Source: Penicillus capitatus
Lineage: Eukaryota; Chlorophyta
Reading direction: 5' to 3'
DNA length: 64,000 bases
NCBI GenBank assembly: GCA_965649825.1
Contig: OZ287705.1
Coordinates: forward strand, 868,001-932,000
The notes beneath the pieces are model-generated. The model ran no database searches and was not told the DNA's origin. It saw only the letters and a list, made by a program, of their open reading frames with translations. This document shows positions 43,239 to 55,238 of this stretch, piece after piece (position 1 is the first letter of the stretch; every line of letters begins with the position of its first letter). Made by a program: the position numbers and the translations under genes.

Positions 43239-43799
43239 ATGAATCGTTGGCAGCCAGCCTTCATTATCCCAGTCCTACAATGCATCCTTTGTACGTTCCA
43301 GTGTTGCATTCACGCGTTTAACATGCCCGCCACGACAGCGAAACCATGCACCTTGAGTGTTAACCCCACAGCACACAGTATCGATAGGCGTCGAAACAGT
43401 CGCTGTTTCCACGATACAAACGGTCGCATCTCAGAGGAAGAAGACGCGTTTAGAAGGCCGCTCGTCGGCAGGACATGGTTGGGCAGATCGAACACAACTT
43501 TTTCGCAGTCTCATATCCGCGAGCTGCCAGTCGGCTTCACTCCGCCGCACTTAAACCGCCAACGCTCGGATAGCATCATTCACTCGCCACGTTCGAATTT
43601 GAATTTGTTACTATGGGAACACTTCCGGAAACACATCGACAAGGTGGACTCGCACAGAGCGTCTTTTTTCCAGAACGGGCGAGAACGTTCTCTGTTGCTC
43701 AGGGAGCATCGAGCTAGAAACCGCCCGAAGCGGGAGGCTACTCGAAGGGTTCCAACGCCTCTTCCCGCTCACGGATTCATCAAAGATAAAGAGTCCTGA
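43239..43799 (+). CDS. Unknown protein with signal peptide followed by Phe (plastid-type leader)
   Basis: The ATG at 43239 gives MNRWQPAFIIPVLQCILCTF and then QCCIHAFNMPATTAKP: a hydrophobic signal peptide ending A/F, then a Ser/Thr/Pro/Arg-rich, acid-poor stretch (TLSVNPTAHSIDRRRN). This bipartite layout with Phe at the cleavage site is the plastid-import signature of algae with complex red-derived plastids (the ASAF motif). The rest, about 187 residues in total, is Arg-rich and ends KDKES. No family is recognised. It sits 31 bp before the start of the C2-lipase on the same strand, so its 3' UTR must run into that gene or the frame continues through a missed intron. Confidence 0.5.
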   Translation: MNRWQPAFIIPVLQCILCTFQCCIHAFNMPATTAKPCTLSVNPTAHSIDRRRNSRCFHDTNGRISEEEDAFRRPLVGRTWLGRSNTTFSQSHIRELPVGFTPPHLNRQRSDSIIHSPRSNLNLLLWEHFRKHIDKVDSHRASFFQNGRERSLLLREHRARNRPKREATRRVPTPLPAHGFIKDKES

Positions 43800-43830
43800 G
43801 CTCTCTGGAATTGTTCTGTCGATATGCAGT

Positions 43831-45715
43831 ATGGTCCAGTACGCGTTCAAGGCGTACGAGGATCCCGAACTACCGGGCTTTACTGAACAGACATTACAGG
43901 GCCAGCAAATCCACCACCTAAACTAGTGCGGCCCCCCATCTGATGAACTCGACGAGAAAGCGACGTTGTCTCCAGCGGATTGACAAACGACGCCGTGGAT
44001 GGCGTGTTAAAAATACGTTTGAGTGAGGCGCGGAATGTTGGGAATTCTGACGTAAGAAGCTTCGCGCTTGGGCAGTCTCTGTGTGCGGACTGAGCTTCTA
44101 CAGGTCTGGCGGCTTTTTCGCAGTGACCCCTTCGTTGCATTCTCGGCAGGATCTTCTTGTGTCAAGAGTCATGTTGTTCGCAATGCGAAGCATCCAGTAT
44201 GGAACTCCACACATTACCTTGTCCTCAGGTACAGCGTCTCTCTGGGCACTCATGCTTTCCACAACATCGGATGCTTTGTAGAAAACACCATCTGAAAACT
44301 GGTTGTGAGGGGAAGCTTTACATCTCTCTTCTGGATGACGACTCGTTTAGAGGATTCGGATTTTGGAAAATAAAGACCAACCGAATAAACAAACCGGATT
44401 TTCTGGGATCCGCTGAGATTGATCTGGATGAGCTGAAACAACCAGGGGTGCATGTTTACGATCTCAAGATGAATAAGGCAACACGATTTTGGAGAGATCC
44501 GGCATCCCTTCGGTTCACTGTCGAGTACATTTCGTTTAATAGTGAGCGTTTCTACAGCAACAAAAATCTGGAAGGACTTACTTTGATTGTTTCAGAGGCA
44601 TGCCAGGAAATGGACGTCACTTTGGATGACTCTAAATGGACATTCGGAATCGGTGCACAGGATCATCCCTCGCCCGTCACCTCCAATTTGAGCTGGCTTT
44701 CAGATTTCGGGTCACTTCATATGCATCCGTTCGCTTTTATCAATGTCCCTGACACAGATACTCAGGTCAGCATCCATCTCCATCGCTACCATGTCTTGCA
44801 ATATCGAATTTACTATAGGCATGGCTCCTTGTCAATCACAGCCTCAAGACATTGCTTGTATCGTTCCGAGGCACAGAAATACGAAAACTGCGAGACATCA
44901 TAACGGATATCCGTATCTATCGTGAACAACTTCGATCGATGGCTCACGACCATTACATCATCAGAGCAGCAGATGCACTGAAAGACGAAGAAATCAAAGT
45001 GCATAGTGGTTTTCTAAAGAGTTACGAATCGATTCGTGAAGCCATTCTGCAAGTGATGTACGATGTCACGGGTTGGGCAGAGGACTGGAATATCTGCCTA
45101 ACGGGGCACTCACTTGGGGGAGCCCTGGCCACTCTCTGCGCATTCGAATGCAAAAATCGAAAGTATGCCATCATCGTCCAAAACACCACCATCACCCGAC
45201 ACATCTCACACTTTCTGCCGCAGGAATAAGAATGGCAGTGGCCCCATGGTCGGGATGATGAATTTTGGCGCTCCTCGTGTTGGGAACGCCGATTTTGCAC
45301 GCATCTACGACACGACCGTCGCCGATAGCTTTCGTGTTGTCGACAAGAATGACATCGTGCACTTTCTTCCTCCGACATATGTACACTCCGCAAGAGAGAT
45401 TTGTTGCTTTCAAAGCGGCGAGATTTATGTCGATGGGGCACTCTTAGACGAGTTGGATCCATTGACACTACTACGCAAACAGACACGCATTCGTGTACGT
45501 TCTCTCTCACTCATCTCATGTCCTCGATGATCGGATCTCTGTAGAGTGGGGTTCCGGAAACCTTAGATACTGACGAAGACCTCTTCGAAAAGCTTGGCGA
45601 GAAACCGGACAATATGTTTCAGAGCCATTTCCAAGAAAACTATCTGAGTATTACCATTGAAGCTGCGAAGAGGTTCTTTGGTGGACACCGAGAGAATCCA
45701 GTCCCGAATGTGTGA
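43831..45715 (+). CDS. C2 domain-class 3 lipase
   Basis: The start at 43831 (MVQYAFKAYEDPELPGF) is joined by a 50-nt intron (43926-43975) to VDGVLKIRLSEARNVGNSD, then by a 52-nt intron (44052-44103) to FRSDPFVAFSAGSSCVKS and RNAKHPVWN, and on to KPDFLGSAEIDLDELKQPGV. This is one C2 domain with the SDPFV and NPVWN-like calcium/lipid loops. The alpha/beta-hydrolase part has LVSFRGTEIRKLRDIITDI (oxyanion region), NICLTGHSLGGALATLCAFE (catalytic Ser elbow), MMNFGAPRVGNADFARIYD and VVDKNDIVHFLPPTYVHSA (Asp/His region). The last exon ends with a PVPNV C-terminus at 45715. Lipase_3 enzymes hydrolyse acyl esters; the C2 domain probably docks it on membranes. There is no signal peptide at this start. 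The 319 bp after the stop hold no visible gene. Confidence 0.85.
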
Positions 45716-46034
45716 GAGACGTTGATCCGTTTTCACTCCGAGATTCACCCGTTTTGTTATTTCATTCATTCGCTGACGATTTCCTTCAGTAGATCGATCA
45801 CCCAATCCTTTTACTCTTGTCTGTACAGTCATTACTTAGCTGCCGTCAAAAGTAGACACAGCTTTCAGTTGACTGAACTTGATCCCTTTCTGCTAAATAC
45901 TCAAACTCATGTACGAACATCACCCGTGTTTACATTTGTTTAGTGTTCTAAAATCAATACTGATGTGACGTTCCGGATACCTGGCGTCATCCGTTGCGTT
46001 CTGAAACGGCCATCGAGTTCCGTGTCTTGGCGTC

Positions 46035-49000
46035 ATGTATCTCTACGCCGTCACCTTAAGTCGACCAACCGGCATACAAGTCAGCATGCGCATGAAGGCG
46101 TTTTTCGGATGACCTCTTCTGTCGTCAGTTTGCGATCTATGGCAACTTTTCGTCATCCAAGGCGCAGGAGCTCGTGGTATCGAAGGGACATGTGTTGGAA
46201 CTGATTCGGCCCAACGACGCTAACAAGCTCACGGCCGTCTGTGCCATAGAAGTCTTTGGATGTATTCGGTCTCTTCACCCATTCCGTCTGACGGGAGCAC
46301 CAAAAGACTATATCCTGGTCTCTGCATCATCTTTCTACGAGCAGCATAACTGTTGGGCACTGAACGCAGGTCGGGACAGATTCAGGCCGACTAGTGATTC
46401 TGGAATTCTCCGAAGAAAGAGGAAGCTTTGTCAAAGTCCATCAGGAGACCTTTGGCCGTTCTGGATGTCGACGCATCGTCCCAGGTCAATTCCTGGCGAG
46501 CGATCCTAAAGTACTAACGAAAGAGAGATGAATGGCGATCTAAGGTTGTTCGTGACGTGACAGGGACGAGCATGTATGATCGCGGCCTGTGAAAAGAACA
46601 AGTTCGTCTATGTCCTTAATAGAGACAATGCGGCGAATTTGACGATCTCTTCTCCCCTTGAAGCACATAAAGCACGCCATGTGGTGTTTGCCGTCTGCGG
46701 CGTAGACTGTGGATTTGAGAACCCTGTCTTTGCTGCGATCGAGCTAAACTATGAAGATGCAGATCAAGTAGAGCATTCATCTTGCCCCTTCCAAAATGTG
46801 TGCTTACCAGATGTTCGTTTTTGCACATTTAGGATACAACAGGCGAATCGGCACGGCAGGCGCAGAAGCACATTACGTTCTATGAACTCGACCTGGGACT
46901 CAATCATGTTATTCGCAAATCCTCAGAGCCTATTGACAATGGTGCGAATCTGTTGGTCACGGTTCCCGGCGGGACGGATGGACCGGGAGGCGTTTTGGTC
47001 TGCGCGGAGAATTTCATTCTTCACAGGTTGGATCGCCTTTCTGACACTAACTGCAGCTGCTAGCGTGCAGGAATATGGAAACGGTCGAAGAAGTGAGAAC
47101 GATCATCCCAAGGAGGTCAGATCTGATTCCGGAACGTGGAGTCCTCATTGTGGCAGCCACGATGCATCGGCGCAAGAACATGTTCTTCTTTCTCCTTCAA
47201 GTCTCGTCTGCATTTCAGTCCTGCAGCCTCTCACACATTCTGTTACAATAGAGTGAGTATGGAGATATCTACAAAGTGACGTTAGAGTATCAGGAGGAGA
47301 CAGTGACGGAAGTGAAGATCAAGTATTTCGATACCATTCCACCCTGCGTTTCTATCTGCGTCCTCAAGACGGGATACCTCTTCGCCGCCTCTGAGTTTGG
47401 AAATCATGCGCTCTATCAGTTCCTGGTCATATCTGCGATCTTACTGGCTAAACAGAAAGCGAGAGATTGATTCAGGGAACGGGTGATGATGGAGATGACG
47501 TTGAAGCGAGCTCCAGGAGCGTGATCCAAACAGAAGGCGGTTTTCATCCAGTTTTCTTTCAGCCTCGGAAATTGAAGTATCTCCTGATGGTTGATGAGCT
47601 GAAGAGCCTCATGCCAATCACAGATGCCAAAGTACGATGGATTCGATGCCATTCGCGTTACTAAGTTCTGCTGCAGGTGTCCAATTTGTTGAAGGAGGAG
47701 ATTCCGCAGATCTATGCTCTATGCGGACGTGGCAGTCGAAGCTCGATGAAGATTCTGAGACCGGGACTCGGTGTCACAGAGTTGGCAGTCGCACCACTTC
47801 CTGGTTCTTCATTCTGCAGATCTCCCATATCTTGATAGTTGGGTGTATCCAGGTCAACCCACGGCCGTTTTTACGGCGCGGCTGAACTCAACCGACACGT
47901 TTGATGCGTACATTATCGTTTCTTTCCCCAATGCCACGCTGGTCTGTGCCTAATATCGTGGAGATGACATGATGGCGAGATTGTCGGTTAGGTGTTTTCC
48001 ATTGGCGACGAGATTAAGGAGACCAACGACAGTGGGTTCTTGGCAACGAGTTCGACGTTGTGTGTCCAGTTGCTGAATGATAATTCTCAGCTGCAAGTGC
48101 ATCCCAATGGTCTTCGACACATTCGACCAGATCGTCGTATCAATGAATGGAGAACACCGGGACGTACAACCATCGCCAAAGCGACCACGAACGAATGCCA
48201 GGTGCTCCTAGAGACCAAAAGAAGACTCTTATGCTCCCTTATGCATGTGTGGCTCTGTAGGTCATCATCGCTTTGTCTGGAGGAGAGGTGATCTACTTCG
48301 AGCTGGATGCCATTGGGCAACTGATCGAGACAGAAAAACAGGATATGAATGCAGAGGTGGCATCTTTGGCCGTCGGTCCAGTTCCGGAAGGACGCCAGCG
48401 AAGTCGCTTCTTGGCCGTTGCGACGTATGACTCGACTGTCCGTGTGCTGTCTCTGGATCCCACAGATTGTCTCCACGTTCTGGCTCTCCAGGCCGTGCCT
48501 GCCGTTGCCGAATCTTTGCTTTTCCTTCCTTCCAGTGGCGCCAATTCGTCGCCTCTGTTTCTGCAAATGGGTCTTTCCAATGGTATTTTGCTCAGAACAG
48601 AGATCGGACAGACGACAGGGACATTGACGGACACGAGAACGAGATTTCTGGGAACCCGATCTCCAAAACTCTTCGCGGTTCGAGTGAAGGGAGAGAACGG
48701 AATGCTGGCACTGACCAGTCGTCCTTGGCTTGGATTTTCAGATCTTGGACGATACACTCTCGTCCCTCTCTCTTATGAAGTCCTGGATCACGCAGCAAGT
48801 GCGCGTTTCTCTCTATTCTGTTAAATATCAATATTTTGATGTGACACACCTTTTAGGTTTTGCATCGGATCAGTGCCCTGAAGGATTCGTGGCCGTCTCA
48901 CAGAACACGCTCAGAATCGTCAGCGTTGAAAATACCGGCGAGACGTTTAACCAGACCAGCATGAAAGTGATACTCGTTTCTCTATTCTAGAAACAGCACA

Positions 49001-50598
49001 GCATTTGCGTTTATCTGCTCCTGTAGCTGAAATATACACCGAGGAAATTCCTGATCAATGAAGATACGCAGCTCATGTATGTCATTCAAGGCGATCATCA
49101 GATTCAGCCGTATGAAGAGGAGGACGATCAGATGGAGCTGGACACCGAAACAGATGTCGAAACAATGACTCCTGTTGAACAGTGTGGGTTTTCCAAGACG
49201 CCGATCGGCACATGGGCTTCATGCTTGCAAGTCATCGATCCAAGAACGCCATCTGTTCTGAAGACATTACCCCTTGAGAGAGACGAATGTGCTGTGAGTC
49301 TCTGCTTTGTCTATTTCTCCAATGCCAAAGAGGGAACGACGTTTTTGGCTGTTGGCTCAACGAAGAGCATGCGATTCTACCCTTTGCAAATCGAAGGCAC
49401 GTCAACCTGAGATGAATCTTAAGAGAATGGTTTGACAAGTGTGAATTCTTAGGCGGATTTATCTCGGTCTATCGATTGACGGAGGACGGCACTGGTTTCC
49501 GATTGATTCACAAGACACCTGTTGACGGTAACCTGATCACAGCACCAAGAAGGGTCATCTCAATGAGGTCTGCCTACAGGGATCCCTATGGCTCTCTGTG
49601 CCTTCCGTGGCCGTCTTCTGGCAGGAGTTGGCACTTCACTCCGTCTCTACGAGTCTGGAAAGAAGAAGCTTCTCAAGAAATGCGAATTCCGAAAGTCTGT
49701 TACATGATTTTTTGAAAAGACTTGTGGATTGAGACAGATGCGTAGGCTGCCGAACAGCATCAACAGTATCAAGACAAAGGGCAATCGCATCTATCTGGGC
49801 ACAACAAATGATTCCTTCATCCTCATGAAGTACAAGCCAGCAGACAATCAGTTCTACGCCTTTGCAGGTGAGAGACCTCTCGATCGAAGGGAATTCGTTA
49901 TCCTGATGCATCATTCTCTGCAGATGATGTTAGTGCGCGTTCTCTGGTGAGTTCCGTTATTCTGGACTATGACACCATTGCAGGCGGAGACAAATTTGGC
50001 AATCTTTTTGTCGCCCGTTTACCTCAAGAGATTTCTTCTCAAGTACTGCCCGTCAACATCTCATGTCTATGCACTCCAGTGTGCAACGCTAAGGTGGAGG
50101 ATGATCCAACGGGAGGAAAGCTTGCTGCCATGACAGGTCATTTGAATGGCGCTCCGAATCGATTGGAGAATGTGATCCAGTATCACTTGGGAGACATCGT
50201 CACGTCATTATCTGTTACCCCCATGCAAGCAGGAGGACAGGAGGTCGTGCTCTACACAACGATGATGGGATCGATCGGTGCTCTTGTTCCTTTCCAATCC
50301 AGAACAGACGTCGATTTCTTTCAGCACTTGGAGATGTACCTCAGGTTTGGCTCGATCGAGAGCGGTGAGTGGTATGAATGTGTGATGTGACAGGCAAGAG
50401 CATCCACCGCTCTGTGGCCGTGAGCACTTAACCTATCGTTCCAGTTATTTTCCAGTCAAAGATGTGATCGATGGAGATCTGTGTGAGCAGTTTGCATCGC
50501 TTTCGCAGGATAAGCAGCAAGGTATTGCACAGTCATTGGACCGTACGACAGGAGAAGTGCTTAAGAAACTCGAAAAGTTGCGGAACAAGATTCTGTGA
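46035..50598 (+). CDS. SF3B3: Splicing factor 3b subunit 3 (SF3B3/SAP130)
   Basis: A beta-propeller scaffold of the SF3b complex in U2 snRNP. The start at 46035 gives [15 protein letters not shown], matching the family N-terminus. Conserved blocks follow in order: [92 protein letters not shown]-like and [20 protein letters not shown]. Later come [17 protein letters not shown]-like, [60 protein letters not shown] and [10 protein letters not shown]. The C-terminal exon reads [20 protein letters not shown] and [12 protein letters not shown], with the stop at 50598. About 20 short introns break it, so almost every exon shifts frame. Length and order are complete. Confidence 0.93.
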
Positions 50599-50678
50599 AC
50601 GAAAGCATGTAATCATTATTTCCATCTCATTGTCTCAGATGGCGCCGTCTGTGTCAGCCATCTCTGTGTGATACAAAC

Positions 50679-51596
50679 ATGGCGCTCGATGCGAGTGTAG
50701 CGCTCGGGGACCTGTTGTTAAAGGGATGGACCATGACAGCCAACAATTGCCCTTCCTGTAAAGTACAGCGCCATTGTGTCGCCTCGAGCGTCATGGAGTG
50801 TCACAAGTAGGTGCCTCTCATGCAGAATCCCGTCGACCATAGCTTCGTCTGCGTTGGTTGTCTCGAGACGATCGAAGAAACGATGTCGCATTCAATTCCG
50901 ACACGGACACCGACGCCAAAGACGGTGGATGAAAGACTGGGGCCTTATGCTCTGTCCTCAGATCAAGTGAGACATCTGAATGAGCTATCTATCCGTTATG
51001 TCGACGCTGCCAGCGTCTTGCCCAGAGCTCGATGGGGATGGAGGATGTGCAGCCGGAGGAAGATGTCTCCAACATACTCGCCTGCAAGATGCTTCAAGGA
51101 TATACATTGCTGTCTCAGAACTGTCAACAGTGAGACGATGACAGCATCTGTTTGTGTGAGAGTTTGAGTGAGAACAGGTGTCGTACGCCGTTGGTGCGGA
51201 AAGGAGCAGAGTGCCCTGCTGAGTGTGTCGTCTGCCAAAGCTCTGCACCCAACGATGCAACTTCGTCTTTTCAGCCGCCAATCAAACGGACCTCCCCACC
51301 AAATCGAGGATCCCAACAGCCCAGTGCAAAGAGATGTCAGTCCAGTGAAAGAAACGTCACATCAGTCTCCAATCCAGACATCAAAGACTGGAGAATGCAT
51401 ACCGAAACGGTCTTGATGCAGAAGATTGTTCAGGTCTGGACACGATCTTTACGATTCACTCAGCTTTGATACGCGTCCTTAGATGACGATGGAATTGGAG
51501 GGCGAATCTTCGAGAGATGCGATCCATGAAATCGTTACTTCAATGCAGTTATGCCTGGATGTATTGCTTAAATTGAAGGAATTCTGTTCATCCTAG
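50679..51596 (+). CDS. ZNRD2/p27 autoantigen-like protein with two zinc-ribbon domains
   Basis: The ATG at 50679 opens MALDASVALGDLLLKGWTMT. A Cys4 ribbon follows: NNCPSCK, a 50-nt intron, then VPLMQNPVDHSFVCVGCLET. A second copy lies further on: ILACKMLQGYTLLSQNCQQ, an intron, then CRTPLVRKGAECPAECVVC. Both have the order LL-x-G-[YW]-T-[ML], CxxC, PL, CxxC of the Auto_anti-p27 family (human ZNRD2/SSSCA1). After a Ser/Pro/Arg linker comes a last helical exon (SSRDAIHEIVTSMQLCLDVL). ZNRD2 is a centromere/tankyrase-linked protein in animals; archaeal relatives also exist. It follows SF3B3 by 80 bp on the same strand. Confidence 0.8.
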
Positions 51597-51828
51597 TGTA
51601 ACATGCCTGCGTTTTCTCCCCGTTTAATCGTATAAAAGATCAGTCCTGTTTTTTATCAGTTGATGATGACGGGCGGGCGTCCCTGGGTTCGGGCCTTGTA
51701 AATTCGACACTGTCGGGGAATTTCTCGCGGACGGCGCCTTTTAATCCTCTCTCTACACGGCCACGATCCACTTCCAAATCCACATGCATCACACCTGTGA
51801 TCTCCCAAAGTACACAGCAATTCTATCT

Positions 51829-53839
51829 TCATAGGACATCATCACCTGGAACCACTCTACGGATCTTCTCTTCCAACCTATCTACCTCAATTCCCACTTG
51901 AGATACCAGTTCCGTCCCTGTACATAACCAGCAGCCTTTGGGAGGCACAGGGGATGACGATAGAACACACCATAATCCTTGAGGGCCATATGCAGTGCTT
52001 TGTTGTCGTTGGACCAAGATGCATGACGCAATCGATCGTAGACACAATTCCGATCCATGTTCTGAGAGAAGCAGCAGGATTTTCGGTGGGTGCAAAGACT
52101 GGTGGTGGTCATCCTACTTCAAGATGCCGTTGTACGACAACAGGTCCTGAGAAATCGATCTCTGCCTTGAATCTGTACTTCCCTGGTGCAATCTCCTCGC
52201 TCTTGCAATCGTGTACATGCTAATGACACAGATCATGATTCGAGACAGCTTCTCAATGCAAATCCCTGCTTCTGACTTTGACAACGGGATCCTCTTTCAA
52301 CTGTTTCATGATCAGGCTGATCTCTTTGCCGCTAATAGAACGCCCTGAAGCAATGCTTCTGTCCTGCGGTGTCCTGAAAAAATGACGAAGGGCCGAACCT
52401 ATCAGAAAAGATCTGTTCATGCGGATCAGGAATGCCGCCACGGCTCCCATCAAGACACCGATCACAACAGATCCCACAGAATCCCAGATCGGATTCTCCG
52501 TGAGTCGTGATGTGACCAGACACGCAGCTGCAGAAAACAGTAGATGTGTACATAGAAGATAGAATAGCGAGATCATCGCACTGGCAACGAGGATGCCCAG
52601 CACAGCACCGCTGTCTTCTAACATCACGGCGATGGGTGTTGGGTCCTTTCCATGGAGTATATAATCCAAGACCTATGACAGATGTGCCAATCTTTCGTCG
52701 TCAATGGATCTCCCTAACTTTCATTTGTTTCGCAGCAGCGTTGTACATGATCGTTCGGAGAGCAACAATGAATGAGTATCCCTCGAGTACAAACGAGGCA
52801 CCCAGTACTGAAGCACATTGTCACGTTACCTCTTCCAGGCCACATCGTTTGCAGAGATGGCTTACCGTAGAATACTAACATGGTGTCTTCCAGCTGCCTG
52901 GGAGACCAGATGCCTTGAATGCCGTGAAGAAGGGATACGCCCGCTCCCAGGAAGAAGACGCCGACGGCTGAAATGAGAGACCACACGAATTTTTCTCTGC
53001 TATGTCCGTAGTTGTACATCTTGGTTGGTCCTTTCAACGCTTGCAGCACCCCTGTCCTCAACAACACCTCCATACGCAACCTCGGTCTCTGCCATTCACG
53101 CAATGACCTCACCTGATTCCCCACATCCGCCAGAGAATGAATCGCCTCGGCAAAGAGAGAGCTGCAACACAGTCGGTGTTTAGACATCACACTTTTGGAT
53201 GAGTGAGAATGTACCTGCTGCAAGAGACATAGAAGGCGCCGATTTTTGCAAAGAAGATGGCCAAGTTCACGACCACAGCTGAAGGCACATCGTCGTTCGG
53301 CAGACGAGAGCCTCTCATACTCTTACCAACATTGATGGTGTGCAGTTCTCTTAAGAACTGTTCCTTATCCGATTTTGACCGGAACAGATCCGTTGGGTAG
53401 TTTTTGAATGAACGACCGCCCTCTTCCGAAAAAGGCACAGTGAGAGTTGCCTTCAGAAGCGGTAGCCGACGGGGCCTATCATCCACACGACAACACTGAC
53501 ATCCAGCAATTCTCTGCAGTTCTGGGCCCACCCCGGAAGAACAAAGGGCGACAGTGATGTGCGCTGGTGCCGTCTGCGAGCACCGAAGTGCCAACTGCGT
53601 CGCTGTAAGTGGTGTGCAGGAAGCGAGCGGTAAGTGAGAATCGCTCGTCTGTTTAAAGGCGTCGTCCCTCGAGGAGCATGCATCGTAGGTGCCACAGAGA
53701 GATGTCGCGTCTCAAGCCGGAGCTGTGTTTGACGCAGAGGTCCAATGCTCCACCACTGAAGGATGAGGATGCTGCGTTTGACAGATGGCAATGCAACCCG
53801 GCCCGGAAGAAATCGATCGAAAACGACGCGATGAAACAT
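51829..53839 (-). CDS. ZnT9-like cation diffusion facilitator (SLC30A9 type)
   Basis: The ATG at 53839 gives MFHRVVFDRFLPGRVALPSV, an Arg-rich, acid-poor leader of mitochondrial type. CDF segments follow: SAVVVNLAIFFAKIGAFYVS (TM), SLFAEAIHSLADVGNQ (the TM2 HxxxD-like AEAIHSLAD of SLC30A9), YNYGHSREKFVWSLISAVGV, FFLGAGVSLLHGIQGIWSP and TPIAVMLEDSGAVLGILVAS (second metal site with D and H/E), then WDSVGSVVIGVLMGAVAAFL. The C-terminal soluble part has KQLKEDPVVKVRSRDLH, FKAEIDFSGPVVVQRHLE and GIEVDRLEEKIRRVVPGDDV. SLC30A9 moves zinc out of mitochondria, and the leader agrees with that location. Introns are short. The 422 bp upstream up to 54261 form the divergent promoter with the dioxygenase gene. 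Confidence 0.86.
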
Positions 53840-54261
53840 GATGAGCTCTGATCATCGCTATCCGCTATCTTCGACGTCGTCCGATCGTGCACATCCCTTC
53901 CTGCACTGACGAATCACACCGGGAGTAACGCAAAACGAACATCGCGCTATTCGAAATGCGAAGGAGCATCAATACCATCCGTTGATTCGAAGAAAGAGAG
54001 GATTTAGCGACGCTAGTGGAACTGACATGAGGAAAGGAGAATTGTTCGTTGGATGCTTAAGAAGACGAGTCTACTGCCCACTGAGATGGCATACTGCCTG
54101 GCTTCCGAAATGCTCGATTTATGTTCGACAGATAATGATTGGGTGTTAGAACTTCATGCTGACGCCACGCGCTGTACGCTTGCCGATTGGCCTCATCAAA
54201 AATGTCATACGATTTGTGAAGATTATTTTAGACGCCGAGTCGGGTTTCGTAGCTAGCTGTC

Positions 54262-55194
54262 ATGGTCACAGCGCAAGTGAAGCCCATGCCGCACATTCCG
54301 TCACGAGGGGCGTCCCTGCCAAAAGTGCAACAGCTGTACCGCCTGTCTCGCGATATCTTTCGACCGAACCACACCCCAACGGAGCAGCAAATCAATGAAG
54401 TTCTGAAAGTGATGCGTAAAATACCGCTGAGCGAATTTGGTTTCGACGAAAAGATGGCGAATTCGCGACATAACGGGCAAAAATCAGTCGGCTTTTTTAA
54501 CAGGTCTCCTTCGCGTCTGCTTGTGGGAATGACATGGGAGTGTCGTAGAGGGGGAGACAGTAAGTCCATTCGGTATTTGTCGGTCTATGATGGGTCGGAT
54601 TTCGACATCGGCATCTTCTGTCTACCTCAGGGGGCCACCATTCCGATGCATGACCACCCAGGCATGACCGTCATGTCTCAGCTTCTCTATGGCAGAATGC
54701 ATGTTCGTTCATTCGATCTCCTCCGCAAAGGTGAGCTCGTTTCGCACAGTAGAGGATCGGGGTATGGATAGGATGTCCTTGGGAATCAGGAAGTGGACGA
54801 AGCTGGACAGCCAAACTCCGGGTTGAGTCAGTGATGGATGACGAAAATTGCTCTGCTTATCTCTTACCGGACAGAGCCAACGTTCATATGTTTCGAGCAC
54901 TCACACCCTGTGCTATATTGGACGTGTTGGGTCCTCCTTACAGCTCAGAGGACGATCGTCTGTGCACCTATTATCGATTTAAGCAACCAAAACTGGTAGT
55001 ACTCGTGTATGGTTTGGCATCTTGCAGTTGTGCCTGTGGAGGAATTGGAAGAGAGTGATGGTTTCTTGAAACAACAGATTGTACAAGAAATGTCCGTGAT
55101 TGATATTGAAGCATGTCTGCCCCCACCTGGATTCAATGTCATAAGGGGCCATTATCGTGGTATTCGACCTGATGTCAACGAAGACGATGGATGA
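54262..55194 (+). CDS. Thiol dioxygenase, ADO/plant cysteine oxidase type
   Basis: The ATG at 54262 opens MVTAQVKPMPHIPSRGASLP. A helical N-terminal segment (LYRLSRDIFRPNHTPTEQQI) precedes the cupin core: IRYLSVYDGSDFDIGIFCLP, ATIPMHDHPGMTVMSQLLYG (two His of the iron triad in HDH) and GRMHVRSFDLL. Later exons have CSAYLLPDRANVHMFRAL (third His), CAILDVLGPPYSSEDDRLC and TYYRF, then a C-terminal stretch with LPPPGFNVIRGHYRGIRPD. This order is that of ADO/PCO enzymes, which oxidise N-terminal cysteine or cysteamine with O2. In plants and animals they act as oxygen sensors through the Cys N-degron pathway. That role here is inferred from family only. Lipoyl synthase starts 45 bp downstream. Confidence 0.84.
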
Positions 55195-55238
55195 ATCATG
55201 GATAAATGTAATCATCTGCTAAACACGTCTCTCTCACC

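Noticed and set aside
43190-43270. tRNA-like string (TAGCTCAG..AGAGCGC)
   Set aside because: It cannot be folded into four arms with a T-loop, and it overlaps the start of a protein-coding frame.
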